A DNA stretch of 8,162 nucleotides from an uncultured Selenomonadales bacterium. Its GTDB lineage: Bacteria; Bacillota; Negativicutes; Selenomonadales; Selenomonadaceae. Below the pieces are notes generated by a model. That model was not told the DNA's origin, did no database searches, and worked only from the letters and a program-made list of their open reading frames with translations. The stretch is from positions 1-8,162 of the forward strand of contig CALFJC010000075.1 in NCBI GenBank assembly GCA_937877655.1, given 5' to 3'. A program made the position numbers and the translations under genes. Positions 1 to 6,346 of the stretch are shown here, in pieces. The stretch's first letter is position 1, and each line of letters opens with the position of its first letter.

Positions 1-529
1 CGGAATCACTGTCGGAATCGGAATCACTGTCGGAATCGGAATCACTGTCGGAATCGGAATCACTGTCGGAATCAGAATCGCTGTCGGAATCCGAATCGCT
101 GTCCGAATCGGAATCACTGTCTGAATCGGAATCGCTGTCGGAATCCGAATCGCTGTCGGAATCAGAATCACTGTCTGAATCGGAATCGCTGTCGGAATCC
201 GAATCGCTGTCGGAATCGGAATCGCTGTCGGAATCAGAATCAGAATCACTGTCGGAATCGGAATCACTGTCGGAATCGGAATCGCTGTCGGAATCAGAAT
301 CACTGTCCGAATCAGAATCGCTGTCGGAATCGGAATCGCTGTCCGAATCAGAATCAGAATCGCTGTCTGAATCCGAATCACTGTCTGAATCCGAATCGCT
401 GTCGGAATCCGAATCGCTGTCTGAATCCGAATCGCTGTCTGAATCCGAATCGCTGTCGGAATCCGAATCGCTGTCGGAATCGGAATCGCTGTCGGAATCG
501 GAATCACTGTCGGAATCGCTGTCGCTGTC
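1..529 (-). repeat. 18-bp tandem array encoding (Ser-Asp)n
   Basis: From 529 leftward the array reads as 6-bp and 12-bp truncated units, then 27 units (25 of 18 bp and 2 of 24 bp), then a partial unit cut by the window edge. In the coding direction each unit is GAC-AGY-(GAT-TCN) repeated two or three times. GAC is always followed by AGC/AGT, and GAT always by TCC, TCT, TCG or TCA. The protein is a simple SD dipeptide repeat, but the DNA period is six codons. All unit lengths are multiples of 6, so unit gain or loss keeps the frame. The array probably continues left of the window. Confidence 0.95.
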
Positions 530-3484
530 ATCTAAAATTTTTGCTGAATCATCATTTTGTCCCGTACCGATAACTACACTGCCTTCCGAAAGTGTAAGCG
601 ACGAGCCGTTGACGGTAAGAGAGCCTGTTAAATCTGTCGTGAGCGTCGAGCTGTATCCGAGACCTGCAACGGCAGTAACCGCGCCGCTTTCATTAACCGT
701 AAATGTCACGCCGTTTTCGTCCGAGCCGTCGATTGTAAATTTGTTACTGCCAATCGTGAATACGCTTGATGCACTGCCGTTATCAGCCGTCGAGAAATTT
801 GTAATACCGCCCGCTTTGGAAACTTCATCGCCGCTGACCAAGCCGTCGACAGTTTTTTCTGCGCCGCCAATGTAGGTGAGCACCGTTGCATTTGTAGTAA
901 TGTTGACTTCGCTGAGATCATCAGTCATCTTCAAAACTTCCGCAATGTCGTTGCCGCTAAATTTAATTGAGCCGCCGCCCGAATTTATGCTTTGAATATC
1001 GCCGTAAGAATCAAAGCCGACAGCACCGCTTGCAGAACCAAAAACAACCGAGACAAATGAAACATCAAATTCCGTGCCCGCCGCAAATTCGCTGATTTCA
1101 AAAAGCTCCTCTTCGGCAGAAGTCATTTCGATTTTATATGCGCCTTCGACTGTGGGATAATAAAGATCGTCTTCGCCCGAGCCGTAAGTCAAAGCAAGCG
1201 AGGAGCCCGCCGCTTGTTTAATGTAATCGCCCGTCGCAACGAAGTTAAACGCGTATTCGTTTGCATTCACCGCGAAATAGGCGGAGACTGCTCCGAATTC
1301 ATATTTTTTATCTCCGAGAGTAATGGACGAACTGCCCGCAAGCGGAGTAATTCTTCCAACGTCTCCAATCGCTTCGACGGTATCATTGTCTTGCAAAAGT
1401 TTCAGCCCGATATAATCTTCCTGAACTTCATAAACAAAATTGCCGCTGCCGATTTTTATGGCGTTGTCGTCAATCGTAATGCCGCTTGCGCCGACCGCGC
1501 CCGTAACTTTTATAACGTCGCCCTCGTCCGTGCCGTCAATATTTGTAATTGCTCCCGCCTTGTCAAACGATACGGCGAGATTTTCTGCAGAATCCGCGCT
1601 GTGAATCGAACTGAATTCAACTTTGCCGACGTTGCTGTCGACAACAGAGCCCGCACTGAATCCGCCCGTTACAACAATCTCATCAACTTCGCGAGAAAAT
1701 CCTATGCTGTCGCCTACAAGGTTTTCAAAAGTCGGAGCGACAAAATCCGAAATTTCAATACTCTGCGCAGTCTTTGCATTCGTAGAAAAACTGTCGGTAT
1801 CATTCAGAATAACGCTCGTGACAACAGAATTTTCCACAACAAAAGCACTTGAATCACTGAAAGATACTTCCTTGAAAACCTTGGCATTGTCGCCCGCGCC
1901 GATTGTTACAGAATCTCCGCCGATTGCAACCTTGGTTGCGTCGCCCGTCGAAGAAAGATTTATGCTGTCGGCACTGTCGACAGAAATTAGAATGTCGCTT
2001 GCGGAAGTGTAAATGTAATTGAAATCTTGATCGGCAGTGATTGTCCCGTCGTTGATGGCGACACTTTTATTTTCGGTTGAACTTAAACCGTCGGTAGAAA
2101 TTGTCGTGCCTTCGGTTGCAGAAATTTTTTCTATCGTTCCTTCCGCGTCAAAAACAACAGACGCTTTGCTTGCGCCCACTCCGTCAACCGAAATAGAAAA
2201 TTCATCGAAAGAAACTCTGTCTTCAGCGATTAAACCTGTCAGCGCAAAAAGATTTTCGGCTTGATAAGTAAGCGTTGCATTTGAACTTGTGACTTCGCTG
2301 AAACTTACGCCGCCAAGTTGTGTCTTGCCGCCAAAAAGAGCAGTCTCTTCGCCGTCAAGATTGGACAAGTCGCCGGAAATTGCGTCGCCGATTGTTGAAA
2401 GTTTAATCGCCGTGAGATCGCCGTTATTGTCGATTGTAAGAATATCGCTTCCGCCGCTGTTTTTGAGAGTAAGAGAATCATTCAGCTGAAGTTCGGAGGC
2501 ATTGGGAGAAATATCGACAGTATAAGCCAATGACGCGCCGCCGACTCCGCTTAAACTTGTCAACTGCGCAGTGTAACCGTCCTTCGACAAATTTTCAAAA
2601 TTCAAATCGGAGCTTACAACGTTAATCGCATCATCCAAATATCTGACGCCGAAATAACTTCCGCCCGAATAAATTACTTTGTCATCAATTTTTCCGAACG
2701 CAAATCCGCTGATTTTTCCTTCTTCAAGAATAATCGCCGCCGAGCCGCCGCTCGTGTAAGTGAATTCTTTTTCCGCAACAGAAAGCTTTTCGCCATCTGC
2801 CGCAACGGGAACAATTTTTGTGGCATGATCATATTCGGCAACGGAAGCATCGTTTGCGGAAAGTTCAATAATGGCTTCGTCGCCCGTAACTTTGTAAGTA
2901 AAACTTTGATTGACGCTGAGCGGCAGAAAACCGGTGTTATCGGCAATGCTGATTGAAACACCGCCCAAAGCTCCGTCAACGTTCATTGCGCCTGCGCGGA
3001 GCACGATACTTGCAACGGAATCATTTTCGGTGTCGAATATAAATTCATCAAGCGCAACGGAAAGTCCGCCTGTGCCTTCGTTGTCGGCGGAAGGAATTGA
3101 GGCGAAGGTATAAGTTTTTCCGTCGCCGAGTCCGCTGAGAGTCAAAGGAACTTCGGAAGAAATTGCTATCGAAGTTCCCTCGCCCGCCGAAAAATTCGTG
3201 AAGGCGGCAACAGCCGAAGCCGAAGTATTCGGAAAATCTATCGCGGAAACGTCGGTTATAAGATAGTAAGCACTGCCGCTCGCGTTGGTTGCGGTTGTAT
3301 AGGTAACGGAAAGTTCGGCTTCTCCGCTGACGGTTCCGGCAAGAAGTGATTCACTGCCGCTCCAATAATAACCTTCGGCAGTTGCGGTATCTGAAGGTGA
3401 AGTTCCCTGAATCTGTGACCAAAGAACGGTTCCTTCATCAAAACGCTGTAAGTCAAAAGGAAAATTTTTAAGCAAATCGCTCAT
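1..3484 (-). CDS. Large Ser-Asp-repeat surface/secreted adhesin-like protein, 3' end outside window
   Basis: The frame is open without a stop from ATG 3484-3482 to the left edge, giving 1161 codons with the C-terminus missing. The start is supported by an AGGAG Shine-Dalgarno at 3500-3496, 11 nt upstream. The N-terminus begins MSDLLKNFPFDLQRFDEG and has no Sec signal peptide. Residues ~20-985 are Gly/Ser/Thr/Asp/Ala-rich beta-strand repeats. A loosely repeated motif (hydrophobic strand, D/N-x-x-G, T/D/A-I/L/V-x-x-I) occurs near residues 350, 443, 636, 822 and 930. Residues 986-1161 are strictly alternating Asp-Ser. I saw no cysteine and only two tryptophans, both near the N-terminus. Acidic, Cys-free, repeat-rich proteins without a signal peptide are typical type I secretion adhesins, whose export signal is C-terminal; here that end is not visible. 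Adhesin is an inference from architecture. Gram-positive Sdr proteins share the SD tract, but an LPXTG wall anchor would be unexpected in a diderm. Confidence 0.8.
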   Translation of the reverse strand, partial: MSDLLKNFPFDLQRFDEGTVLWSQIQGTSPSDTATAEGYYWSGSESLLAGTVSGEAELSVTYTTATNASGSAYYLITDVSAIDFPNTSASAVAAFTNFSAGEGTSIAISSEVPLTLSGLGDGKTYTFASIPSADNEGTGGLSVALDEFIFDTENDSVASIVLRAGAMNVDGALGGVSISIADNTGFLPLSVNQSFTYKVTGDEAIIELSANDASVAEYDHATKIVPVAADGEKLSVAEKEFTYTSGGSAAIILEEGKISGFAFGKIDDKVIYSGGSYFGVRYLDDAINVVSSDLNFENLSKDGYTAQLTSLSGVGGASLAYTVDISPNASELQLNDSLTLKNSGGSDILTIDNNGDLTAIKLSTIGDAISGDLSNLDGEETALFGGKTQLGGVSFSEVTSSNATLTYQAENLFALTGLIAEDRVSFDEFSISVDGVGASKASVVFDAEGTIEKISATEGTTISTDGLSSTENKSVAINDGTITADQDFNYIYTSASDILISVDSADSINLSSTGDATKVAIGGDSVTIGAGDNAKVFKEVSFSDSSAFVVENSVVTSVILNDTDSFSTNAKTAQSIEISDFVAPTFENLVGDSIGFSREVDEIVVTGGFSAGSVVDSNVGKVEFSSIHSADSAENLAVSFDKAGAITNIDGTDEGDVIKVTGAVGASGITIDDNAIKIGSGNFVYEVQEDYIGLKLLQDNDTVEAIGDVGRITPLAGSSSITLGDKKYEFGAVSAYFAVNANEYAFNFVATGDYIKQAAGSSLALTYGSGEDDLYYPTVEGAYKIEMTSAEEELFEISEFAAGTEFDVSFVSVVFGSASGAVGFDSYGDIQSINSGGGSIKFSGNDIAEVLKMTDDLSEVNITTNATVLTYIGGAEKTVDGLVSGDEVSKAGGITNFSTADNGSASSVFTIGSNKFTIDGSDENGVTFTVNESGAVTAVAGLGYSSTLTTDLTGSLTVNGSSLTLSEGSVVIGTGQNDDSAKILDDSDSDSDSDSDSDSDSDSDSDSDSDSDSDSDSDSDSDSDSDSDSDSDSDSDSDSDSDSDSDSDSDSDSDSDSDSDSDSDSDSDSDSDSDSDSDSDSDSDSDSDSDSDSDSDSDSDSDSDSDSDSDSDSDSDSDSDSDSDSDSDSDSDSDSDSDSDSDSDSDSDSDSDSDSDSDSDS

Positions 3485-3492
3485 ACGATACA

Positions 3493-3513
3493 AAACTCCT
3501 TTCTTTGGAGTTT
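3493..3513 (-). promoter_or_regulatory. Hairpin sequestering the adhesin Shine-Dalgarno
   Basis: On the minus-strand mRNA, AAACTCC (3513-3507) can pair perfectly with GGAGTTT (3499-3493) across a 7-nt loop. The 3' arm contains the GGAG core of the adhesin ribosome-binding site, so the folded form would hide it. The inverted repeat is seen directly; a role in controlling translation is inferred. Confidence 0.55.
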
Positions 3514-3566
3514 CGCTTTTTGTCAGTCGAAACTCTGTTGAAAAAAATAAATTATGATTCATCGGA

Positions 3567-3604
3567 CAGGCGCGGATTTTTTAATAAAAAAATTTTGCGC
3601 CCTG
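3567..3604. repeat. Long imperfect inverted repeat in the adhesin leader
   Basis: GGCGC (3569-3573) pairs with GCGCC (3597-3601), and inside it ATTTTTT (3576-3582) pairs with AAAAAAT (3587-3593) around a 4-nt loop. Flanking CA/TG can extend the stem past one bulged C. It lies within the predicted adhesin 5' leader. No U-tract follows on either strand, so it is not a simple intrinsic terminator. Confidence 0.45.
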
Positions 3605-3796
3605 CCCTTTGCGAGTCTGACTTACTCGAACGTTCCTCAAAAAGTCTGCAAAACGAAAACTAGCGTTGAATTTGCAAACCGGGTTGCCGAATTCAAACGC
3701 CACAAAAAATTTGACTTTAACTTCTGTCCCCCAACGTCAGCTAAAATCCCCCTTTGACGAGCCGGCGTCCACCAAACGCTTTTGACTGTCAAGCAA

Positions 3797-3825
3797 ATAA
3801 TATTGCAGGCAAAAATTCTTGTCAA
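3797..3825 (-). promoter_or_regulatory. Predicted sigma-A promoter of the adhesin gene
   Basis: On the minus strand TTGACA (3825-3820, perfect -35) is followed by a 17-nt spacer and TATTAT (3802-3797, five of six -10 matches). Transcription should start near 3790, giving a leader of about 300 nt before the ATG at 3484. The palindrome TTGACTGTCAA (3782-3792) overlaps the predicted start and could be an operator. No other good promoter was found closer to the gene. Confidence 0.65.
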
Positions 3826-3862
3826 GCTTCAAATATTGAAAAAAATTTACATAAGCCGCGAG

Positions 3863-3980
3863 AAAAATTTTTCCGCGCAGATTTTTTCGGCGAGAGCGGC
3901 GGAGATTTTTTCCGACCGACAAAATTTTTATTGCAGAAAATTTTTCAAGCCGCGCAGATTTTTTTCTCCGAAATTTTTTT
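3863..3980. other. A/T-tract cluster upstream of groESL, with a 15-bp direct repeat
   Basis: Seven runs of A and T (for example 3863-3872, 3921-3930, 3937-3945, 3971-3980) are separated by GC-rich blocks at roughly 13-23-bp spacing. CCGCGCAGATTTTTT occurs at 3873-3887 and again at 3950-3964. Such tracts often curve DNA or act as UP-like elements; that role here is inferred, and the spacing is not cleanly helical. Confidence 0.35.
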
Positions 3981-4015
3981 CCGCGACGGCTCCGCCGACA
4001 TGAAAAAAATGATTC

Positions 4016-4044
4016 TTGACATTTTGTTGAATTGGGATTATGAT
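4016..4044 (+). promoter_or_regulatory. Predicted sigma-A promoter of groES-groEL
   Basis: TTGACA (4016-4021) is followed by a 17-nt spacer and TATGAT (4039-4044), a near-consensus vegetative promoter. Transcription should start near 4051, leaving a leader of about 57 nt. A weak hairpin, TCGGC (4057-4061) with GCCGA (4068-4072), lies just after the start. There is no CIRCE operator (TTAGCACTC-N9-GAGTGCTAA) or CtsR-type heptamer repeat in or near the promoter. Confidence 0.8.
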
Positions 4045-4092
4045 ACCGCCTGTGATTCGGCAGGAAAGCCGAGCAGATTTGAATTTCCTATT

Positions 4093-4098
4093 GGGAGG
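4093..4098 (+). promoter_or_regulatory. groES ribosome-binding site
   Basis: GGGAGG lies 9 nt before ATG 4108. It fixes the groES start against in-frame upstream ATGs such as 4000 and 3754, which lie upstream of the predicted transcription start. Confidence 0.85.
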
Positions 4099-4107
4099 CA
4101 GATATTT

Positions 4108-4389
4108 ATGATAAAGCCACTTGGAGACAGAGTTATAGTTGAAGTTGCCGAAGTCGAACTTAAGACCAAAAGCGGCATCATCATGCCCGAAACTTCCAAA
4201 GAGAAGCCGCAAAAGGGCAAAGTCGTTGCCGTCGGCACGGGCAAACTCCTCGATAACGGTTCGCGTGCGGCTATGGAAGTCAAAGTTGACGACGAAGTTA
4301 TTTTCAACAAATACGCGGGCAGCGAAGTCAAAGTGGACGATAAAGATTATCTCGTGATTCGCGAGAGTGACATTTTGGCAATCCTTTAA
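4108..4389 (+). CDS. groES: Co-chaperonin GroES (Cpn10)
   Basis: GroES is the lid of the GroEL folding chamber: its heptameric ring caps GroEL-ATP and encloses unfolded substrate in the cytoplasm. The 93-residue product has the usual length of about 95. The N-terminal strand IKPLGDRVIVE (residues 2-12) is the classical GroES signature. The mobile loop that contacts GroEL spans roughly residues 18-35 and includes SGIIMPETS. VGTG (42-45), the acidic VDDEV segment and the YAGSEVK strand follow, ending in ESDILAIL. The ATG at 4108 was chosen because of the GGGAGG site upstream and because the protein then starts exactly as family members do. It is the first gene of a two-gene operon, with groEL 67 bp downstream. 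Confidence 0.97.
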   Translation: MIKPLGDRVIVEVAEVELKTKSGIIMPETSKEKPQKGKVVAVGTGKLLDNGSRAAMEVKVDDEVIFNKYAGSEVKVDDKDYLVIRESDILAIL

Positions 4390-4390
4390 T

Positions 4391-4440
4391 TCAATTCGTA
4401 ATGCGCAATGCGTAATGCGCAATGAAGTGCAAAGTTCATT
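4391..4440 (+). repeat. Heptad tandem repeat plus hairpin between groES and groEL
   Basis: Directly after the groES stop come four 7-bp units: GTAATGC (4398), GCAATGC (4405), GTAATGC (4412) and GCAATGA (4419). They are followed by AATGAA (4421-4426), which pairs with TTCATT (4435-4440) across an 8-nt loop. The hairpin ends 1 nt before the groEL Shine-Dalgarno. The design matches the element at 7868-7942: heptads, AATGAAG, a 7-nt spacer, then TTCATT. It has no U-tract, so it is not an intrinsic terminator. Confidence 0.7.
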
Positions 4441-4456
4441 CGGAGGTAATTAATTT

Positions 4457-6085
4457 ATGGCAAAAGAAATTTTGTTCGACGAAGAAGCTCGTCGTGCTCT
4501 CAGTCGCGGTGTAGATGCTTTGGCAAATGCGGTTAAAGTTACGCTCGGTCCCAAAGGTCGCAACGTCGTTCTTGAAAAAAAATTCGGCGCACCGTCAATC
4601 ACAAATGACGGCGTGACAATCGCCCGTGATATTGAGCTCGAAGATCATTTTGAAAACATGGGCGCGCAACTCGTTAAAGAAGTCGCAACCAAAACCAACG
4701 ACGTTGCCGGCGACGGAACCACAACCGCTACTCTTTTGGCACAAGCCATCGTTCGCGAAGGTTTGAAAAACGTTGTGGCGGGCGCGAACCCCATGATTAT
4801 CAAAAAAGGTATCGAGGCGGCTGTTGCAAAACTCGTCGACGAAATTAAAAACAGTGCTCAAAAAGTCGAAGGTAAAGAAGCTATCGCGCAGGTTGCATCC
4901 ATTTCTTCAAGCGACGTTGAGATCGGACAACTTATCGCCGACGCAATGGAAAAAGTCGGCAATGACGGTGTTATAACCGTTGAAGAATCCAAGACAATGA
5001 CGACCAATCTTAAAGTTGTCGAAGGTATGCAATTTGATCGCGGATACATTTCGCCTTACATGGTCACCGACGCCGACAAAATGGAAGCCGTCCTTGACGA
5101 TCCTTATATCCTTTTGACTGACAGAAAAATTTCTTCGATACAAGATATTCTTCCGATTTTGGAGCAAGTTGTTAAGCAGGGCAAATCGCTCGTTATCGTT
5201 GCTGAAGACGTTGACGGCGAGGCATTGGCAACAATCGTTGTCAACAAACTGCGCGGAACGTTCAAAGCATTGGCGGTTAAAGCTCCCGGCTTCGGCGATC
5301 GTCGTAAAGCGATGCTCGAAGACATTGCAATTTTGACGGGCGGCACGGTTATCAGCGAAGAACTCGGACGCAAACTCGACAGCGCGACTTTTGCGGATCT
5401 CGGACATGCTCGCCAGATTCGTGCAACCAAAGAAGAAACTACGATTGTTGAAGGCAGCGGCGATAAAGACGAAATTAAAGCTCGCGTCGCGCAGATTCGC
5501 AAGCAAATTGCGGAAACGAAGAGCGATTTTGATAAAGAAAAACTTCAGGAGCGTCTCGCGAAATTGGCGGGCGGCGTTGCAGTTATTGAAATCGGCGCGG
5601 CTACCGAAGTCGAAATGAAGGAAAAGAAACTCCGCATTGAAGACGCTTTGAATGCAACTCGTGCGGCTGTCGAAGAAGGAATTGTCGCGGGCGGCGGCAC
5701 AACCTTTATCGATATTCTTCCCGCGCTTGACGAAGTCCAAGCTGAAGGCGACGCCAAAGTCGGTGTTGAAATTGTCAAACGCGCCATTGAAGAGCCCGTT
5801 CGTCAAATCGCCAACAACGCGGGGCAAGAAGGATCCGTCGTTGCCGAAGCCGTCAAGAAGTCCGAAAAAGGTATCGGATTCAACGCGCTGACAAATGAAT
5901 ATGTCGACATGATTAAAGCGGGTATCGTTGACCCGGCAAAAGTTGTTCGTTCGGCTCTGCAAAATGCGGCGTCGATTGCGGCAATGATTCTTACAACAGA
6001 AACTTTAGTTGCCGACAAACCCGAACCGACTCCTCCTCCGCCTGCAGGTATGGGCGGCATGGGCGGTATGGGCGGCATGATGTAA
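4457..6085 (+). CDS. groEL: Chaperonin GroEL (Cpn60/Hsp60)
   Basis: GroEL forms the double-ring ATP-driven folding chamber that works with GroES in the cytoplasm. The 542 residues match the usual ~540-550. The equatorial domain starts MAKEILFDEEAR and contains the nucleotide loop VTLGPKGRN (residues 28-36) and the ATP-binding GDGTTTAT motif (from residue 85). The apical domain includes the substrate- and GroES-binding region around GYISPYMVTD. The second equatorial part contains IEDALNATRAAVEEG, with the Asp needed for ATP hydrolysis, and GIVAGGG. The C-terminal tail is PEPTPPPPAGMGGMGGMGGMM, the flexible GGM repeat typical of GroEL. GGAGG at 4442-4446 lies 10 nt before the ATG. It is co-transcribed with groES and followed by a strong terminator. 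No truncation or missing key residue is evident. Confidence 0.98.
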   Translation: MAKEILFDEEARRALSRGVDALANAVKVTLGPKGRNVVLEKKFGAPSITNDGVTIARDIELEDHFENMGAQLVKEVATKTNDVAGDGTTTATLLAQAIVREGLKNVVAGANPMIIKKGIEAAVAKLVDEIKNSAQKVEGKEAIAQVASISSSDVEIGQLIADAMEKVGNDGVITVEESKTMTTNLKVVEGMQFDRGYISPYMVTDADKMEAVLDDPYILLTDRKISSIQDILPILEQVVKQGKSLVIVAEDVDGEALATIVVNKLRGTFKALAVKAPGFGDRRKAMLEDIAILTGGTVISEELGRKLDSATFADLGHARQIRATKEETTIVEGSGDKDEIKARVAQIRKQIAETKSDFDKEKLQERLAKLAGGVAVIEIGAATEVEMKEKKLRIEDALNATRAAVEEGIVAGGGTTFIDILPALDEVQAEGDAKVGVEIVKRAIEEPVRQIANNAGQEGSVVAEAVKKSEKGIGFNALTNEYVDMIKAGIVDPAKVVRSALQNAASIAAMILTTETLVADKPEPTPPPPAGMGGMGGMGGMM

Positions 6086-6110
6086 GCCGTTTTACTGAAT
6101 AGAAACTTCA

Positions 6111-6144
6111 AACCTTCGTCGAAAAAAATCGGCGAAGGTTTTTT
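6111..6144 (+). terminator. Intrinsic terminator of groESL
   Basis: AACCTTCGTCGA (6111-6122) pairs with TCGGCGAAGGTT (6129-6140) through 12 bp with one G-U wobble and a six-A loop, followed by TTTT to 6144. It begins 25 nt after the groEL stop and separates the operon from the porin gene. Confidence 0.93.
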
Positions 6145-6183
6145 CGTGCCCAAAGCAACTTTTGAAATTAATTATCAAAAAGC

Positions 6184-6212
6184 TTGACAAGAAAAATCTT
6201 TGGGATTATCAT
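6184..6212 (+). promoter_or_regulatory. Predicted sigma-A promoter of the SLH porin gene
   Basis: TTGACA (6184-6189), a 17-nt spacer and TATCAT (6207-6212) form a near-consensus promoter about 40 bp after the groEL terminator. Transcription should start near 6219, leaving a leader of about 128 nt. The 14 bases AAGCTTGACAAGAA around the -35 (6180-6193) are identical to those of the adhesin promoter (3829-3816, minus strand). Confidence 0.8.
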
Positions 6213-6230
6213 TGCGGCGGCTTGAGGGAA

Positions 6231-6288
6231 TTTGAGAAATAAAATCATTTGAGGAAACACGGCAACTCAATTTGAACTGCTTCTCAAA
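6231..6288 (+). promoter_or_regulatory. Nested inverted repeat in the porin mRNA leader
   Basis: TTTGAGAA (6231-6238) pairs perfectly with TTCTCAAA (6281-6288), and inside it TTGAG (6249-6253) pairs with CTCAA (6266-6270). Both stems fall in the predicted 5' leader, upstream of the Shine-Dalgarno. It matches no riboswitch class that I recognise. A regulatory role is possible but unproven. Confidence 0.35.
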
Positions 6289-6331
6289 AATCCGAAAGTC
6301 ACAGGGAAAATTTTTCTTGACAGAATTTTTT

Positions 6332-6337
6332 GGGAGG
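6332..6337 (+). promoter_or_regulatory. Porin ribosome-binding site
   Basis: GGGAGG lies 9 nt before ATG 6347. The in-frame ATG at 6338 directly abuts this site and is therefore not a plausible start. Confidence 0.85.
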
Positions 6338-6346
6338 ATGTTCAAC

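Larger units (their letters stand above)
3485..4107. other. Divergent intergenic region between adhesin and groES
   Basis: This 623-bp stretch holds no convincing gene; the short ORFs in it overlap in several frames, lack good ribosome-binding sites and resemble no known protein. It contains the ~300-nt adhesin leader (3485 to about 3790), the adhesin promoter (3797-3825), a run of A/T tracts (3863-3980) and the groESL promoter (4016-4044). Operator-like palindromes also occur: CGAGT-N7-ACTCG at 3612-3628, TTGACTGTCAA at 3782-3792 and TTCAA-ATA-TTGAA at 3828-3840. Confidence 0.7.

Noticed and set aside
1..529. CRISPR-like look of regularly spaced repeats
   Set aside because: There are no unique spacers. 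The units are contiguous and read in frame as alternating Ser and Asp codons continuous with the upstream coding region.
1214..1852. 212-aa ORF on the plus strand
   Set aside because: It lies wholly antisense to the adhesin frame, has no ribosome-binding site and resembles no protein.
3554..3922. Short ORFs of 61-73 aa between the divergent promoters
   Set aside because: They overlap one another on both strands, lack ribosome-binding sites and consist largely of A/T-tract translation (Lys, Phe, Asn).
3754..4107. N-terminal extension of GroES from ATG 3754 or 4000
   Set aside because: The groESL promoter lies inside this stretch, the ribosome-binding site is at 4093, and no GroES has such an extension.
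3541..4107. CIRCE operator
   Set aside because: I looked for TTAGCACTC and GAGTGCTAA through the whole region and found neither half-site.
4907..5962. 351-aa ORF antisense to groEL
   Set aside because: groEL on the other strand is unambiguous. The ORF is a by-product of its codon usage, rich in Phe, Asn and Arg, with no recognisable domain.
6317..6322. Second TTGACA close to the porin start
   Set aside because: A -10 at 17 nt would fall at the start codon region and no match is there; 6184-6212 is a complete promoter.
6272..6346. Upstream in-frame starts for the porin (6272 and 6338)
   Set aside because: The signal peptide begins at MKKTL (6347) with a GGGAGG site 9 nt before it. ATG 6338 abuts that site and 6272 has none.
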